Shown one piece after another: positions 1-6,942 of a stretch of DNA of 12,601 nucleotides. The stretch lies in NCBI RefSeq assembly GCF_000003605.2, contig NW_003149270.1, positions 362,292-374,892 on the forward strand, read 5' to 3'. How positions within the stretch are numbered: position 1 is the stretch's first letter; each line of letters starts with the position of its first letter. The position numbers were made by a program, and so were the translations under genes. The notes below the pieces were generated by a model. That model was not told where the DNA came from and did not search any database. It saw only the letters and a list, made by a program, of their open reading frames with translations. The stretch comes from Saccoglossus kowalevskii. Taxonomy: Eukaryota; Hemichordata; Enteropneusta; Harrimaniidae.

Positions 1-160
1 AAACTCGGCCAGTGGAATTGGCCTTCCCATTGAGTCTGTGGCACACTTACCCAGGGGTAGGGGTTGACCCTTTGATGTTCAGCCTAAGGTAGGATTTGAA
101 CATGGGTCTACCGATCATGAGTCTGGAGCGACAACCACTATGCTATCAGTGACCGTTTAA
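1..160 (-). repeat. tRNA-derived SINE-like fragment
   Basis: Read on the minus strand, this segment has a split RNA polymerase III promoter. The A box TAGCATAGTGG (145 to 135) matches the consensus, and the B box TGTTCAAATCC (102 to 92) is close to GGTTCGANNCC. The distance from the start of the A box to the end of the B box is 54 bases, the normal tRNA spacing. A 7-base anticodon-like loop (CTCATGA, apparent anticodon CAT) lies between them, but the anticodon stem and the acceptor and T stems pair poorly, so it is not a functional tRNA gene. Non-tRNA sequence continues on the 3' side to the window edge, as expected of a SINE body. It lies in, or next to, the intron upstream of the transporter exon. 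A decayed tRNA pseudogene is the alternative. Confidence 0.5.
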
Positions 161-700
161 AAAAAAATAATAATAATTTGATAATTCCTCTTGTGAATTG
201 GTCATTTCTCGCGGAGTGTGTAAAAAAACACAGATTGATCCCTGAATTATAATTATGTTACCAATGCATCCTTAAAACAATAAATACACTAACTAATGCA
301 GTAGGCCACGGATGCTTTATGAAGTCTCGTACACTTGTGAAAACAATGCAATATATTGTTCCGTATAAATGATGAAAAGAAAGTCCCTTTTATACGACTT
401 CACTGTCGATAGTTGTATTGATTCTGGTTTTACTTTAACATTTCTCTCTGTGATGTATTGAATACGGGGCTCATGAATACAATTACGATTTCCCTGCTAG
501 CGCTTATAAACTACGAATTGGATATATAGAATAAATGGAAGATCAAATTCGTGATTTTAAAATTATATTACATTTAGTAAACTCGTGCAGTAAATTTCAT
601 TTAGTCCTCACAGAACATTGTTCCTTTCATATACACATCGGACATATAATTCTGATATTACAATCTGACGCGTAGCCAGTAATTCTGTTTACATTTACAG
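161..700 (+). other. Intronic sequence upstream of the transporter exon
   Basis: AT-rich non-coding DNA with many stops in all frames. I looked for the preceding transporter exon, which should end in sequence for transmembrane helices 11-12, and did not find it. It probably lies before the window. The stretch ends in the acceptor tttacatttacag at 688-700. Confidence 0.5.
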
Positions 701-806
701 AGGTGTATTTATTGGTACGTTACTGGGTTTTACAATTGGTCTGTGGGTTGCTATAGGTAATATTATCTACAGAGATATTATTGACGAAGTATCGCCTATC
801 TACAAG
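701..806 (+). CDS. SLC5A8-like: SLC5-family sodium-coupled transporter, third-last exon
   Basis: This is the first of three visible exons of a sodium-coupled monocarboxylate- or iodide-type transporter (SLC5A8/SLC5A12/SLC5A5/SLC5A6 group), a plasma-membrane symporter that uses the Na+ gradient to import small organic anions or vitamins. The acceptor is ttacag at 695-700 and the donor is AAG|GTAAGA at 806/807. The exon supplies one base of a split codon and then 35 codons starting GVFIGTLLGFTIGLWVAIGN. This matches the family's late helix, a small residue run followed by LW-IG, placed just before the variable extracellular loop, which here is only about 15 residues. The exon ends in phase 0 with the residues SPIYK. 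Family assignment rests on this pattern plus the next two exons. Which substrate is carried cannot be told from the C-terminus alone. Confidence 0.8.
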
Positions 807-1621
807 GTAAGATGGCATACATGTATTAATATGCATAGTGACGATGAGTATTGCCTTGACCGTAGTGGAGAAAAAACAGTTTCTGTCATTGTCGTCGAAC
901 CGGGCGTTAACTTTTCTTTTGTAGTCAAAAAGTCATCGAATAACATAAACTCTGTGCTTAAAGTTATCAAAGTTGGTATTCATAATGCACCTAATTTTGT
1001 TACGAGATCAAAATATGTCTAAAACATGTTTTCAGACCCTACAGAACCAATTTCATTCAAACTTTATATGATGACTATGAATATTGGTTTTAGAAATGTA
1101 TATTATTTTTTCGAACAATTCTTTTTGTTGTCATTAGGATCGCTGTCATGGTGATGACAAGTACTGATGTCGGCCAAAATTGCACATATAATTACTTGAC
1201 GCGCGTTTTTTTTTTCAGCTTTTATCTTAGTGACTTCATACACAAATCATGTGTGTTTGAATAAATGTCATTTTTTCTTTGTGGTTATAATAATAAAAAG
1301 GGATGTTCATCTGGTGGTTATTAGTACATTGTATGTCAAAACATAATAGACAATGACCAAGCTCGATGTATTTTAGAACTTTCTTTCTTGAACTATATTT
1401 TGCATTGTTATACTGAATCAGTCGTCGTTTTCTGTTTCGTTTCAAACAATGGGAATCCTGTGTATACAACGCATGGAACATTTATTTGTATCTCTTCGAT
1501 TGCCAACCAACCTGTATATGTGTATACCGTATGCCCGTATGCGCACTGATGGTAATGTCATATGTCCGTCCATTATTTATATAACGAACTAACTGCTGTA
1601 TTTGTTTTCTTTGATGTTCAG
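807..1621 (+). other. Intron of the SLC5-like gene (815 bp)
   Basis: The intron runs from GTAAGA to gatgttcag. It contains an open reading frame at 831-1022, but that has no splice support. The flanking exons already join in phase to give the conserved IYKLSFMWYS, so no exon is missing here. There is a run of T at 1208-1216. I see no other features. Confidence 0.7.
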
Positions 1622-1761
1622 CTTTCCTTCATGTGGTACAGTGTATTCAGTGTCGTTATTACTACTGTTGTTGGTATTACCAGCAGTGAAATATTACGCC
1701 TCATTTTCCCGAAGGAACGATTGAATGCTATTGATCCAAAGCTACTGGCCACGTGCTTGAG
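1622..1761 (+). CDS. SLC5A8-like: SLC5-family sodium-coupled transporter, second-last exon
   Basis: The exon begins after gatgttcag (acceptor at 1621) and ends TTGAG|GTAATA (1761/1762). It gives 46 codons starting LSFMWYSVFSVVITTVVGIT, plus two bases of a split Arg codon. The junction with the previous exon reads IYKLSFMWYS, the LYxLSYLWYS-type motif that opens the final transmembrane helix of SLC5A8/12/5/6 proteins. It is followed by the V(I/V)TTVVGITSSEI stretch that forms the helix itself and then a basic cytoplasmic segment (LRLIFPKERLN). The start phase (0) agrees with the end phase of the preceding exon. The length and place of the helix fit a 13-helix topology with a cytoplasmic C-terminus. 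Confidence 0.85.
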
Positions 1762-1996
1762 GTAATATTTCCGACTATGTTTATTTATCGTCATGTTATG
1801 TACCGGATTCACCAGTTGGTTAAAATTAATGTACCACACTCAAGGAAATGAACGAGTGTTTTGTATGTTACCAAATCACCTATGTATTCATATCGAATAC
1901 GAGAAATCAGTGTGACAGTATATATGTAATACTAATACCTTATAAGCCACTAGCTGAACCGCCTCACATATCCACATATGTGCTTATCATTTTCAG
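1762..1996 (+). other. Intron of the SLC5-like gene (235 bp)
   Basis: Short last intron, GTAATA to atcattttcag. It carries only non-coding sequence. Confidence 0.8.
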
Positions 1997-2087
1997 ACCC
2001 AGGGGTTGGCAGACTATCCAAAATGACGACGGTGAAAAAGAATTGGAGGCAGTAGAGAGCGAAGACGTTGAAACTACACGTCTGTAA
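1997..2087 (+). CDS. SLC5A8-like: SLC5-family transporter, last exon with C-terminal PDZ ligand
   Basis: The acceptor cattttcag ends at 1996. The first base completes the split Arg codon, and 29 further codons lead to TAA at 2085-2087. The tail is hydrophilic and acidic (GEKELEAVESEDVETT) and finishes T-R-L, a class I PDZ ligand (S/T-x-hydrophobic). A PDZ-type C-terminus is also known for vertebrate SMCT1, which is tethered at apical membranes by scaffold proteins such as PDZK1. Scaffold binding for this protein is therefore inferred, not shown. The three exons together give the last 111 residues or so of a protein that is usually about 600 residues long, so most of the gene is upstream of the window. 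Confidence 0.85.
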
Positions 2088-2184
2088 CAAAAAGCAAAAT
2101 AGATATCGACAGGCACATAGTAAATATGTTATTATTCTCTTATACTGCAACCTAAGCAAAGTGTGATGTGTTTACATAAGCATA

Positions 2185-2190
2185 ATTAAA
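2185..2190 (+). promoter_or_regulatory. Candidate poly(A) signal of the SLC5-like gene
   Basis: ATTAAA lies 98 bases after the transporter stop codon and is the first poly(A)-type hexamer downstream of it. A canonical AATAAA occurs later at 2481-2486 and is the alternative. Either would give a short 3' UTR. Confidence 0.45.
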
Positions 2191-2880
2191 TTGTTGACGT
2201 AATCATTCGTAAACTACGTTTATCATCGGAAACCCATTACTACTTCTGGGTATTCTGAATTACATTATATATCTGTATGGTTCTTACAATCAAGTTATTT
2301 CATATATAGCAGTATATGGATCCACTTATTTAGATGCAATACTATCTTACGTGTCCTACATTCTTTTGCAATGTAATTTTCACACTCATAAATTCGTTCA
2401 CAACAAAATACAAAAGCCTCAAAATTTGGCTTTTCCTCTTTCATTTTACTGAAAAATATGCGTTTTCTTACAAGCAAACAAATAAAATTCCTCAGTAATG
2501 ATTCATCTGGATCAGAGATTATCATGCACAATTTACTTGGTGGAGACTGCTTTTCGAGTGAATCGCCCCCACCAGAACAGAATATCTCTCCGGAGGGATT
2601 CAGTGTAATGACAACCATAAAATAATTTTCCGGTTGTTCATGGCAATTTTTAAATAATGAAGTGGTATATATTTGTGGGTTAATTTTATGTAGCGTTTGA
2701 TTTGTGTATAAAATACTGTCCAAGATCTTAAACTGAAATTCTTGAATTTTACTGTCCGTTTTGTCCTATTCAATAGCCCCCCCCCCCCATACCAGTTTAA
2801 CTCCACCTGTAGATTTCATTCCCTTACAAACGACCTGTCACAAAGCTCTTTTTTCTGCTGTTTTAGTTAAAAAATTCTAA
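2191..2880. other. Intergenic DNA downstream of the SLC5-like gene
   Basis: AT-rich sequence. A 142-codon minus-strand open frame (2295-2723) is the longest in the window. It shows no motif I recognise and no initiating context, and it could arise by chance or be LINE remnant. A run of 12 C lies at 2777-2788. Confidence 0.4.
2777..2788. repeat. Poly(C) homopolymer, 12 bp
   Basis: Twelve consecutive C residues. Such runs are unstable in replication, and their length in the assembly may be inexact. Confidence 0.95.
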
Positions 2881-2899
2881 TGCAGGAGGCATTCCCATG

Positions 2900-3175
2900 A
2901 TTTTGATGTATATCCAATCTAGGTTCATATTTTTATTTTTCAACACTTCTGGGATAACCGATACAAGACCCAACCATCTCAGTTCATGTATCAATGACTA
3001 TTTTTCTCGTGCTAAATCCTGCCATGGAATCACTCTCCTTTCATTAATTAGATGTGATACTTTTAAAATTCAATTTTAAATTGTTATGTTCTAATTCTCT
3101 ATTAGGTGCATATGTATCAATATCACTGGGACACCATTAATTTCGACTTCCATAATCAATTATCCCCTTCCTGTC
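2900..3175 (-). pseudogene. Decayed L1-type LINE endonuclease relic
   Basis: On the minus strand, 3174 to 3115 reads TGRG(stop)LIMEVEINGVPVILI. After a frameshift, 3115 to 3092 reads TYAPNREL. Together they match the conserved block of L1-type non-LTR retrotransposon endonucleases, GRYLIVxxxINGxxxxLxNIYAPN, where Y, A, P and N are the diagnostic run before the catalytic GDFN motif. Further on, 2994 to 2935 reads ELRWLGLVSVIPEVLKN, resembling the LGLVDVWRELHP block that follows. The expected GDFN is not recognisable between them. At least one stop and one frameshift break the frame, so this is an inactive fragment. No reverse transcriptase motif was seen downstream. These are family patterns recalled without a search. 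Confidence 0.55.
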
Positions 3176-3854
3176 TAACATGTTTTACACCCAGAGCTGA
3201 GGATCTACAAACAATGCCCTCTAAATTGCATTGACAAATCTCTCATTAAAGTTCCTCATCCCTCTTGTGCTAAATGACTGACTGATATTTCTAATTTCAT
3301 ACCAAAATTGGCGTACATTAAATTTCACCAAATCTCCTGTACCCATTTTTTTAAGCAAAAAACAAAAAATAACAATAACACTGACGCAAAACTTTGCACC
3401 CTCATTTAGACTGACGCACACTAAATATGAAAAATATAGATCAAGTACTGCGTTTCTGGACGGCTCACTCAAGTTTAAACATCGTCCCTGTCTTTCAACT
3501 TAAATTAAATAACTAAACAAGTTACCACTATTGTTTTCCAAAAGTCCCACACAATTACTCAGTTTGTAATCCCAGATCTTTCACTGTGACCGCTTTCATC
3601 TTTCAATCCTTTCCTCCAACCATGATTGTTTAATACTGGTACCCTCCATGCAATATACGTATTCTTTCTTGGGTTCTCCTGATTGTACTTCTTACGGTAC
3701 TACAAGCAGTCTCGTCTTTTCTGCTATGTGACACTTTGGCTTACATCGTCCGTAATGAAAATGTCATGGCCATAAAATGTGTTATTCTTGAGCGGTTCCG
3801 GTGCCACATACAGAATCGTACGTGAAATATTTATATCCACAAATACGACTGTCA

Positions 3855-3868
3855 TCACTAGAGGGCGC
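3855..3868 (+). promoter_or_regulatory. CTCF-like motif, copy 1
   Basis: TCACTAGAGGGCGC agrees with the CTCF core CCASYAGRKGGCRS at 13 of 14 positions. Factor binding is inferred from the motif only. It lies within a 20-bp block that is repeated at 4626-4645. Confidence 0.35.
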
Positions 3869-4621
3869 AATTTACTTGTCCTCAATATGGCTCCAAGCCT
3901 CTTCAAAACAGGCTCGACAATTGACATCAAGCTATTTTCATCCCAATAGTTCTATTGCGGTGATCAGTTAGATTCCGCTAAGTAATTATTTAATTTGTCG
4001 AGCTGTACCGGCGCGGTTTTTGTGTATGTTTCACACAACAATTAGAATTTGTATCAAGCGGGGTCGTGTAGGCGCAATTATCTCTATTTTGAAAACTACT
4101 TTTTCCATTTTGGGAATGTTCGATGGTGATGCTCACTATTTAATTTCTAGAATTAGACAAATATTTTTTTATTGATTCTGTCAAATTGTGGATTGTGGCT
4201 GAAAATTATTTGTTATATTGTCGACTACGAAGAGCTTGATGCCATCACTCTTTTGAGTAATGAACTTACAGTGTGATCCAGTGAATACAATAACACTGTA
4301 TCCCAGGGTTCCCAGGGATGGGCATTTATCATGGATTGGATTGAGCTATAATACAATTGTGGACAAACAGAAATCTAGAGTAGTAATGAAAATTCTCGCT
4401 ATTCACGGTGAGTAAATACCGTTTCATAAGTTTTAGTATATGCCCATATATGAACAACTCGCAGCGAGTACTTATACGGCTCCGTCGAGGCATGGACGGG
4501 AATTGGTGCTGTCGACATGTGCACGTGTGATTTGGTTCGGTAACCATGTGCACGACGTCCCAGTTCCTCTCCTAAGTGCGGGGAATGCGGGTTAGTTCGA
4601 ATGATTCGAAAAAGTTTACCT

Positions 4622-4635
4622 CGCGTAGAGGGCGC
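4622..4635 (+). promoter_or_regulatory. CTCF-like motif, copy 2
   Basis: CGCGTAGAGGGCGC agrees with the CTCF core at 12 of 14 positions and points the same way as copy 1. The homology with copy 1 extends beyond the core, which suggests a dispersed repeat as the source of both. Confidence 0.3.
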
Positions 4636-4918
4636 AGTTTAGTTGCCGAAATGACATTTCATTATCGCACTTGTAAAAATTAGACTGGATTGATCCAAAA
4701 AGAGCATGTATGTTGCAGTTTGTGTATATGTAGATGGATGACGTAATTTCCCGTCACGATGACGTGTTCTGTCATGCATTGTTGTTGTTGTCATTAATTC
4801 GACTTTCAGGTGACGAGAAATAATGTATTGTATAGTATTCTCCGTTGTGTAATAAATGCGAATAAAAAACGCAATTTACAGTGCAATTGAATGTTAAGCA
4901 AAACAATATCTTCATTAA

Positions 4919-4924
4919 TTTATT
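4919..4924 (-). promoter_or_regulatory. Poly(A) signal AATAAA, minus strand
   Basis: AATAAA on the minus strand lies 36 bases past the TGA at 4962-4960. I saw no AATAAA or ATTAAA on this strand between 5676 and 5013, so this could also serve transcripts that end translation at 5676. A variant ATTAAA lies at 4952-4947. Confidence 0.5.
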
Positions 4925-4959
4925 TCTTTAGATTAAAAACATGGATTTTAATAAGACGT

Positions 4960-5013
4960 TCAACGCCGTACGTACATATGCTTTTCGGCAAACTCCATCA
5001 GTTCTTCCACCGT
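4960..5013 (-). CDS. Candidate short terminal exon (17 codons)
   Basis: On the minus strand the acceptor ttactaaaccacag is followed by 17 codons, TVEELMEFAEKHMYVRR, and TGA. An AATAAA follows within 40 bases. The sequence looks like an amphipathic C-terminal helix. It starts in phase 0, so it could be spliced from the exon ending at 6803 (also phase 0) as an alternative C-terminus of the membrane protein gene. It could also be spliced from an unseen exon of a separate gene, for example an open stretch ending AAG|GTAGAG near 5395. A competing plus-strand reading exists: tttctttag, then ATG at 4941, then a GTAAGT donor at 5024. I prefer the minus-strand reading because of the stop plus poly(A) arrangement. 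Neither is proven. Confidence 0.45.
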   Translation of the reverse strand, partial: TVEELMEFAEKHMYVRR

Positions 5014-5675
5014 CTGTGGTTTAGTAAGTCCTTATAATTTGTTTAAGAAAAATAGAAAACATATCTTACACGAAATACAATTTAAAATATAAATCTATCC
5101 GCCGCTCAGTAATACATGACGCTCACATGGCCACGTGACACCGAGACCGAAATGGCAGTTAGCGAAATCTATGGGGCGAAGAGTGACGTACAGTGAGAAA
5201 ACTCAAAATACGTACACACACTTCTTGTAAATAAACACAACTCAATTTCTTTGAGAAATGATGAGTTACTTACTACACGTGGCAAGTTGCACATTCTGTT
5301 CGTCACGTTGTTACTCGGAAATTAACAATCAATAAATAAATAATATATAAACCTCGTCTTTGTGTGTGTATTCTTGCTTAGTGCTCTACCTTTATGAAGC
5401 TATCCTGCTTACGCAGATGGTGAATAATGTATATCGCCACCAACGTTTGTTTTCTATGCGTCTCTATCGACTGAGCTTCGCCATTTGATGCTTCATAGAC
5501 ATTGATTATTTTGACACAAAAAAGAAATGTACAAGGGAACAAACACAAACGACGCCTACACTTCGTGTGGCGGTAACAACACACAGTGGCTTATACTTTA
5601 GTAACATAATATAGCTGTCGATGGCGGCGCAATTCATGCCTCGTTGTCAGTACACACGACAACCGCAGCGTGTCA
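5014..5675 (-). other. 3' flank or UTR/intron of the minus-strand gene
   Basis: This lies between the TGA at 5678-5676 and the candidate terminal exon. A minus-strand frame at 5378-5584 ends in a possible donor (AAG|GTAGAG) but lacks a convincing acceptor. No poly(A) hexamer is present on the minus strand. An AT-rich tract with overlapping AATAAA copies lies at about 5329-5350 on the plus strand. Confidence 0.35.
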
Positions 5676-6017
5676 TCATATCTGCGTTTCTTGACCTACG
5701 CAGTTTCGAAGTCCACCTGCGCATGAACAATTTGTACAAGTCCTTGGCTGTGACGTCAGCACGCCGTTATGTCCAATCCCGTTTGTGTAGCCATTCGGAA
5801 CGTCGTCTAGCGAAGTTATTCCCGGGGGTCTTCCATTGGCTATTCCACAAGTCTTTACGTACCCCCGTGCACACATTGCATTAACACGTCCATAATTATT
5901 GTTCGTGATTCCGTTTGGCAGCGCGCACATTGTGCCATTCATTTGTAACGTTCCATTAGGCGTGTAGTTTGATAAGCCATTACCGCTACCGTTCACGGTG
6001 CTAGTACTACTAAGTAG
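5676..6017 (-). CDS. Membrane protein, Asn-Gly-rich cytoplasmic tail exon
   Basis: The exon follows the minus-strand acceptor tttcatttcag (ending 6018) and runs 113 codons to TGA at 5678-5676, with a second TGA directly behind. It starts in phase 0, matching the phase-0 end of the exon at 6803. The encoded tail is hydrophilic and unusual. It has nine Asn-Gly pairs within about 80 residues (VNG, GNG, PNG, MNG, PNG, ANG, PNG, TNG, HNG), then a Cys cluster (CTNCSCAGGLRNC), and it ends E-T-Q-I, which fits a class I PDZ ligand. No catalytic or known domain was seen. It is probably an intracellular, disordered tail after the last membrane segment. The complementary strand is also open (an ATGGCGGCG start at 5621), which I take as a shadow. 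Confidence 0.65.
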   Translation of the reverse strand, partial: LLSSTSTVNGSGNGLSNYTPNGTLQMNGTMCALPNGITNNNYGRVNAMCARGYVKTCGIANGRPPGITSLDDVPNGYTNGIGHNGVLTSQPRTCTNCSCAGGLRNCVGQETQI

Positions 6018-6166
6018 CTGAAATGAAAAAAAGTAATAATGTTTTTTAGAGACATTATGGAGGTCATTTTCAATGATGCTCAAAGTTACATACATACCAG
6101 AATAAAAGCGTTGAACATAAAAGTAGTATTAATTAACTGGCAAATATGCGTGTACCAGTTACTGAA

Positions 6167-6178
6167 TGCGCATGCGTA
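6167..6178. promoter_or_regulatory. NRF1-like site 1
   Basis: TGCGCATGCGTA matches YGCGCAYGCGCR at 11 of 12 positions. Binding is inferred. Confidence 0.4.
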
Positions 6179-6197
6179 TTCACATGTACGCAGTGCA

Positions 6198-6213
6198 GTC
6201 ACCTGCGCATGCG
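6198..6213. promoter_or_regulatory. NRF1/E-box composite, left arm of an inverted repeat
   Basis: GTCACCTGCGCATGCG combines an E-box (CACCTG) with an NRF1-like half. Its near-exact reverse complement lies at 6313-6328 (15 of 16 bases). Confidence 0.45.
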
Positions 6214-6312
6214 TCAGATGGCCATAGCGTGTCTTTGTTTACAAACAAGCGTCTATCCATGAGCCTTTGCGTTTTTAGCGTGTGTTGTTATCCGCTTGGG
6301 ACTCAATTCTTG

Positions 6313-6328
6313 CGCGTGCGCAGGTGAC
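6313..6328. promoter_or_regulatory. NRF1/E-box composite, right arm of an inverted repeat
   Basis: CGCGTGCGCAGGTGAC is the inverted partner of 6198-6213. TGCGCGTGCGCA at 6311-6322 matches the NRF1 consensus at 11 of 12 positions. Confidence 0.45.
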
Positions 6329-6601
6329 GACCCTCCCGCTTTAACTGGCTCGTACTAGGCTGCGAGATATGATTGTGTGGAAGACTCAAAATCTCGGAAA
6401 AGGGAACATACGAATTAAACCATTAATTTTAAACATTGAAGATTTATATTAACTGTAGTCAACACAATTCAATAACAACATCTATGTATTGCCCGTTGGG
6501 CGGGTTTTCCGTGTCCCAGTATATAAACTGAACTGATATGCGTATATAAGACAGCCATTTTTAAACAAAGATTCATCATGCGGCAAATAATCAGTTGAAC
6601 C

Positions 6602-6629
6602 ATTTCTAAAATGACGTCATTTTGGAAAT
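6602..6629. promoter_or_regulatory. 28-bp palindrome centred on a CRE
   Basis: The inner 16 bases (6608-6623, AAAATGACGTCATTTT) form a perfect palindrome around the full CREB/ATF site TGACGTCA (6612-6619). After one mismatched pair, the flanks ATTTC and GAAAT extend it to 13 of 14 paired positions per arm. It lies in the intron between the last membrane segment and the tail exon. Confidence 0.6.
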
Positions 6630-6802
6630 AGTCCGCTGAAAGATATAGATATAGCTCATGTTGTGCGTAAGATATGACCCCATGTGACCACGTAATGACC
6701 AATCATGACACAGAATCTGGATATGGATTGTTATTATTATTATCCATAATGCATTTCAGCCCGAGTAATTACAAAATACATGACAATATCACCATGGTTT
6801 AC

Positions 6803-6942
6803 CTGAGGTTCGATTGGATCGTCCGGAAGATGTCTAATAAATATACTGTACGTATAGAGAGACAACAATAATCCACTAACTACTGTACTGATACATAAAC
6901 TACAAAGTACCAGATTTGTCAACAATAAACTGTATACTGGAC
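6803..6942 (-). CDS. Membrane protein, last transmembrane segment exon
   Basis: The minus-strand acceptor is gtctttccggtgtag (ending 6943) and the donor is CTCAG|GTAAAC (6803/6802). The two leading bases complete a Gly codon with the G left by the exon at 7882, and 46 codons follow. They encode a hydrophobic stretch of about 30 residues (VYSLLLTNLVLCSLCISTVV and onward to YSIF), then a short polar segment with I-R-H-L-P-D-D-P. This looks like the final transmembrane helix followed by a cytoplasmic juxtamembrane region. It ends in phase 0, matching the tail exon. Neighbouring exons agree in phase on both sides, which is the main support that the exon is real. Confidence 0.65.

Larger units (their letters stand above)
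3181..4918. other. Gene-poor intergenic region
   Basis: No recognisable gene. A minus-strand frame at 3221-3472 may be further LINE-derived sequence. A minus-strand open stretch at 3745-3927 has an ATG and a good donor and is discussed as a finding. CTCF-like motifs lie at 3855-3868 and 4622-4635. A 10-bp direct repeat (CATGTGCACG) lies at 4516-4525 and 4545-4554. The rest is AT-rich sequence without features. Confidence 0.4.
6018..6802 (-). other. Intron of the membrane protein gene, rich in regulatory motifs (785 bp)
   Basis: On the minus strand the intron runs from GTAAAC (6802) to tttcatttcag (6018). Its first 350 bases from the tail-exon side are CpG-richer than the surroundings and hold NRF1-like sites, a FOX-like TGTTTAC at 6236-6242 and a 16-bp inverted repeat. 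Near 6615 there is a long palindrome with a CRE core. This could be an intragenic promoter or enhancer. Confidence 0.5.

Noticed and set aside
831-1022. 63-codon plus-strand frame inside the first transporter intron
   Set aside because: The flanking exons join in phase and restore the conserved IYKLSFMWYS motif without it. It has no acceptor upstream.
2295-2723. Longest open frame (142 codons, minus strand)
   Set aside because: No recognisable motif, no splice or start context, and AT-rich composition. One frame of this length can occur by chance in a window of this size.
5621-5884. Plus-strand 87-codon frame beginning ATGGCGGCG
   Set aside because: It overlaps the minus-strand tail exon, which is supported by splice sites and phase across three exons. 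No donor or core promoter supports the plus-strand frame, so it is taken as a shadow.
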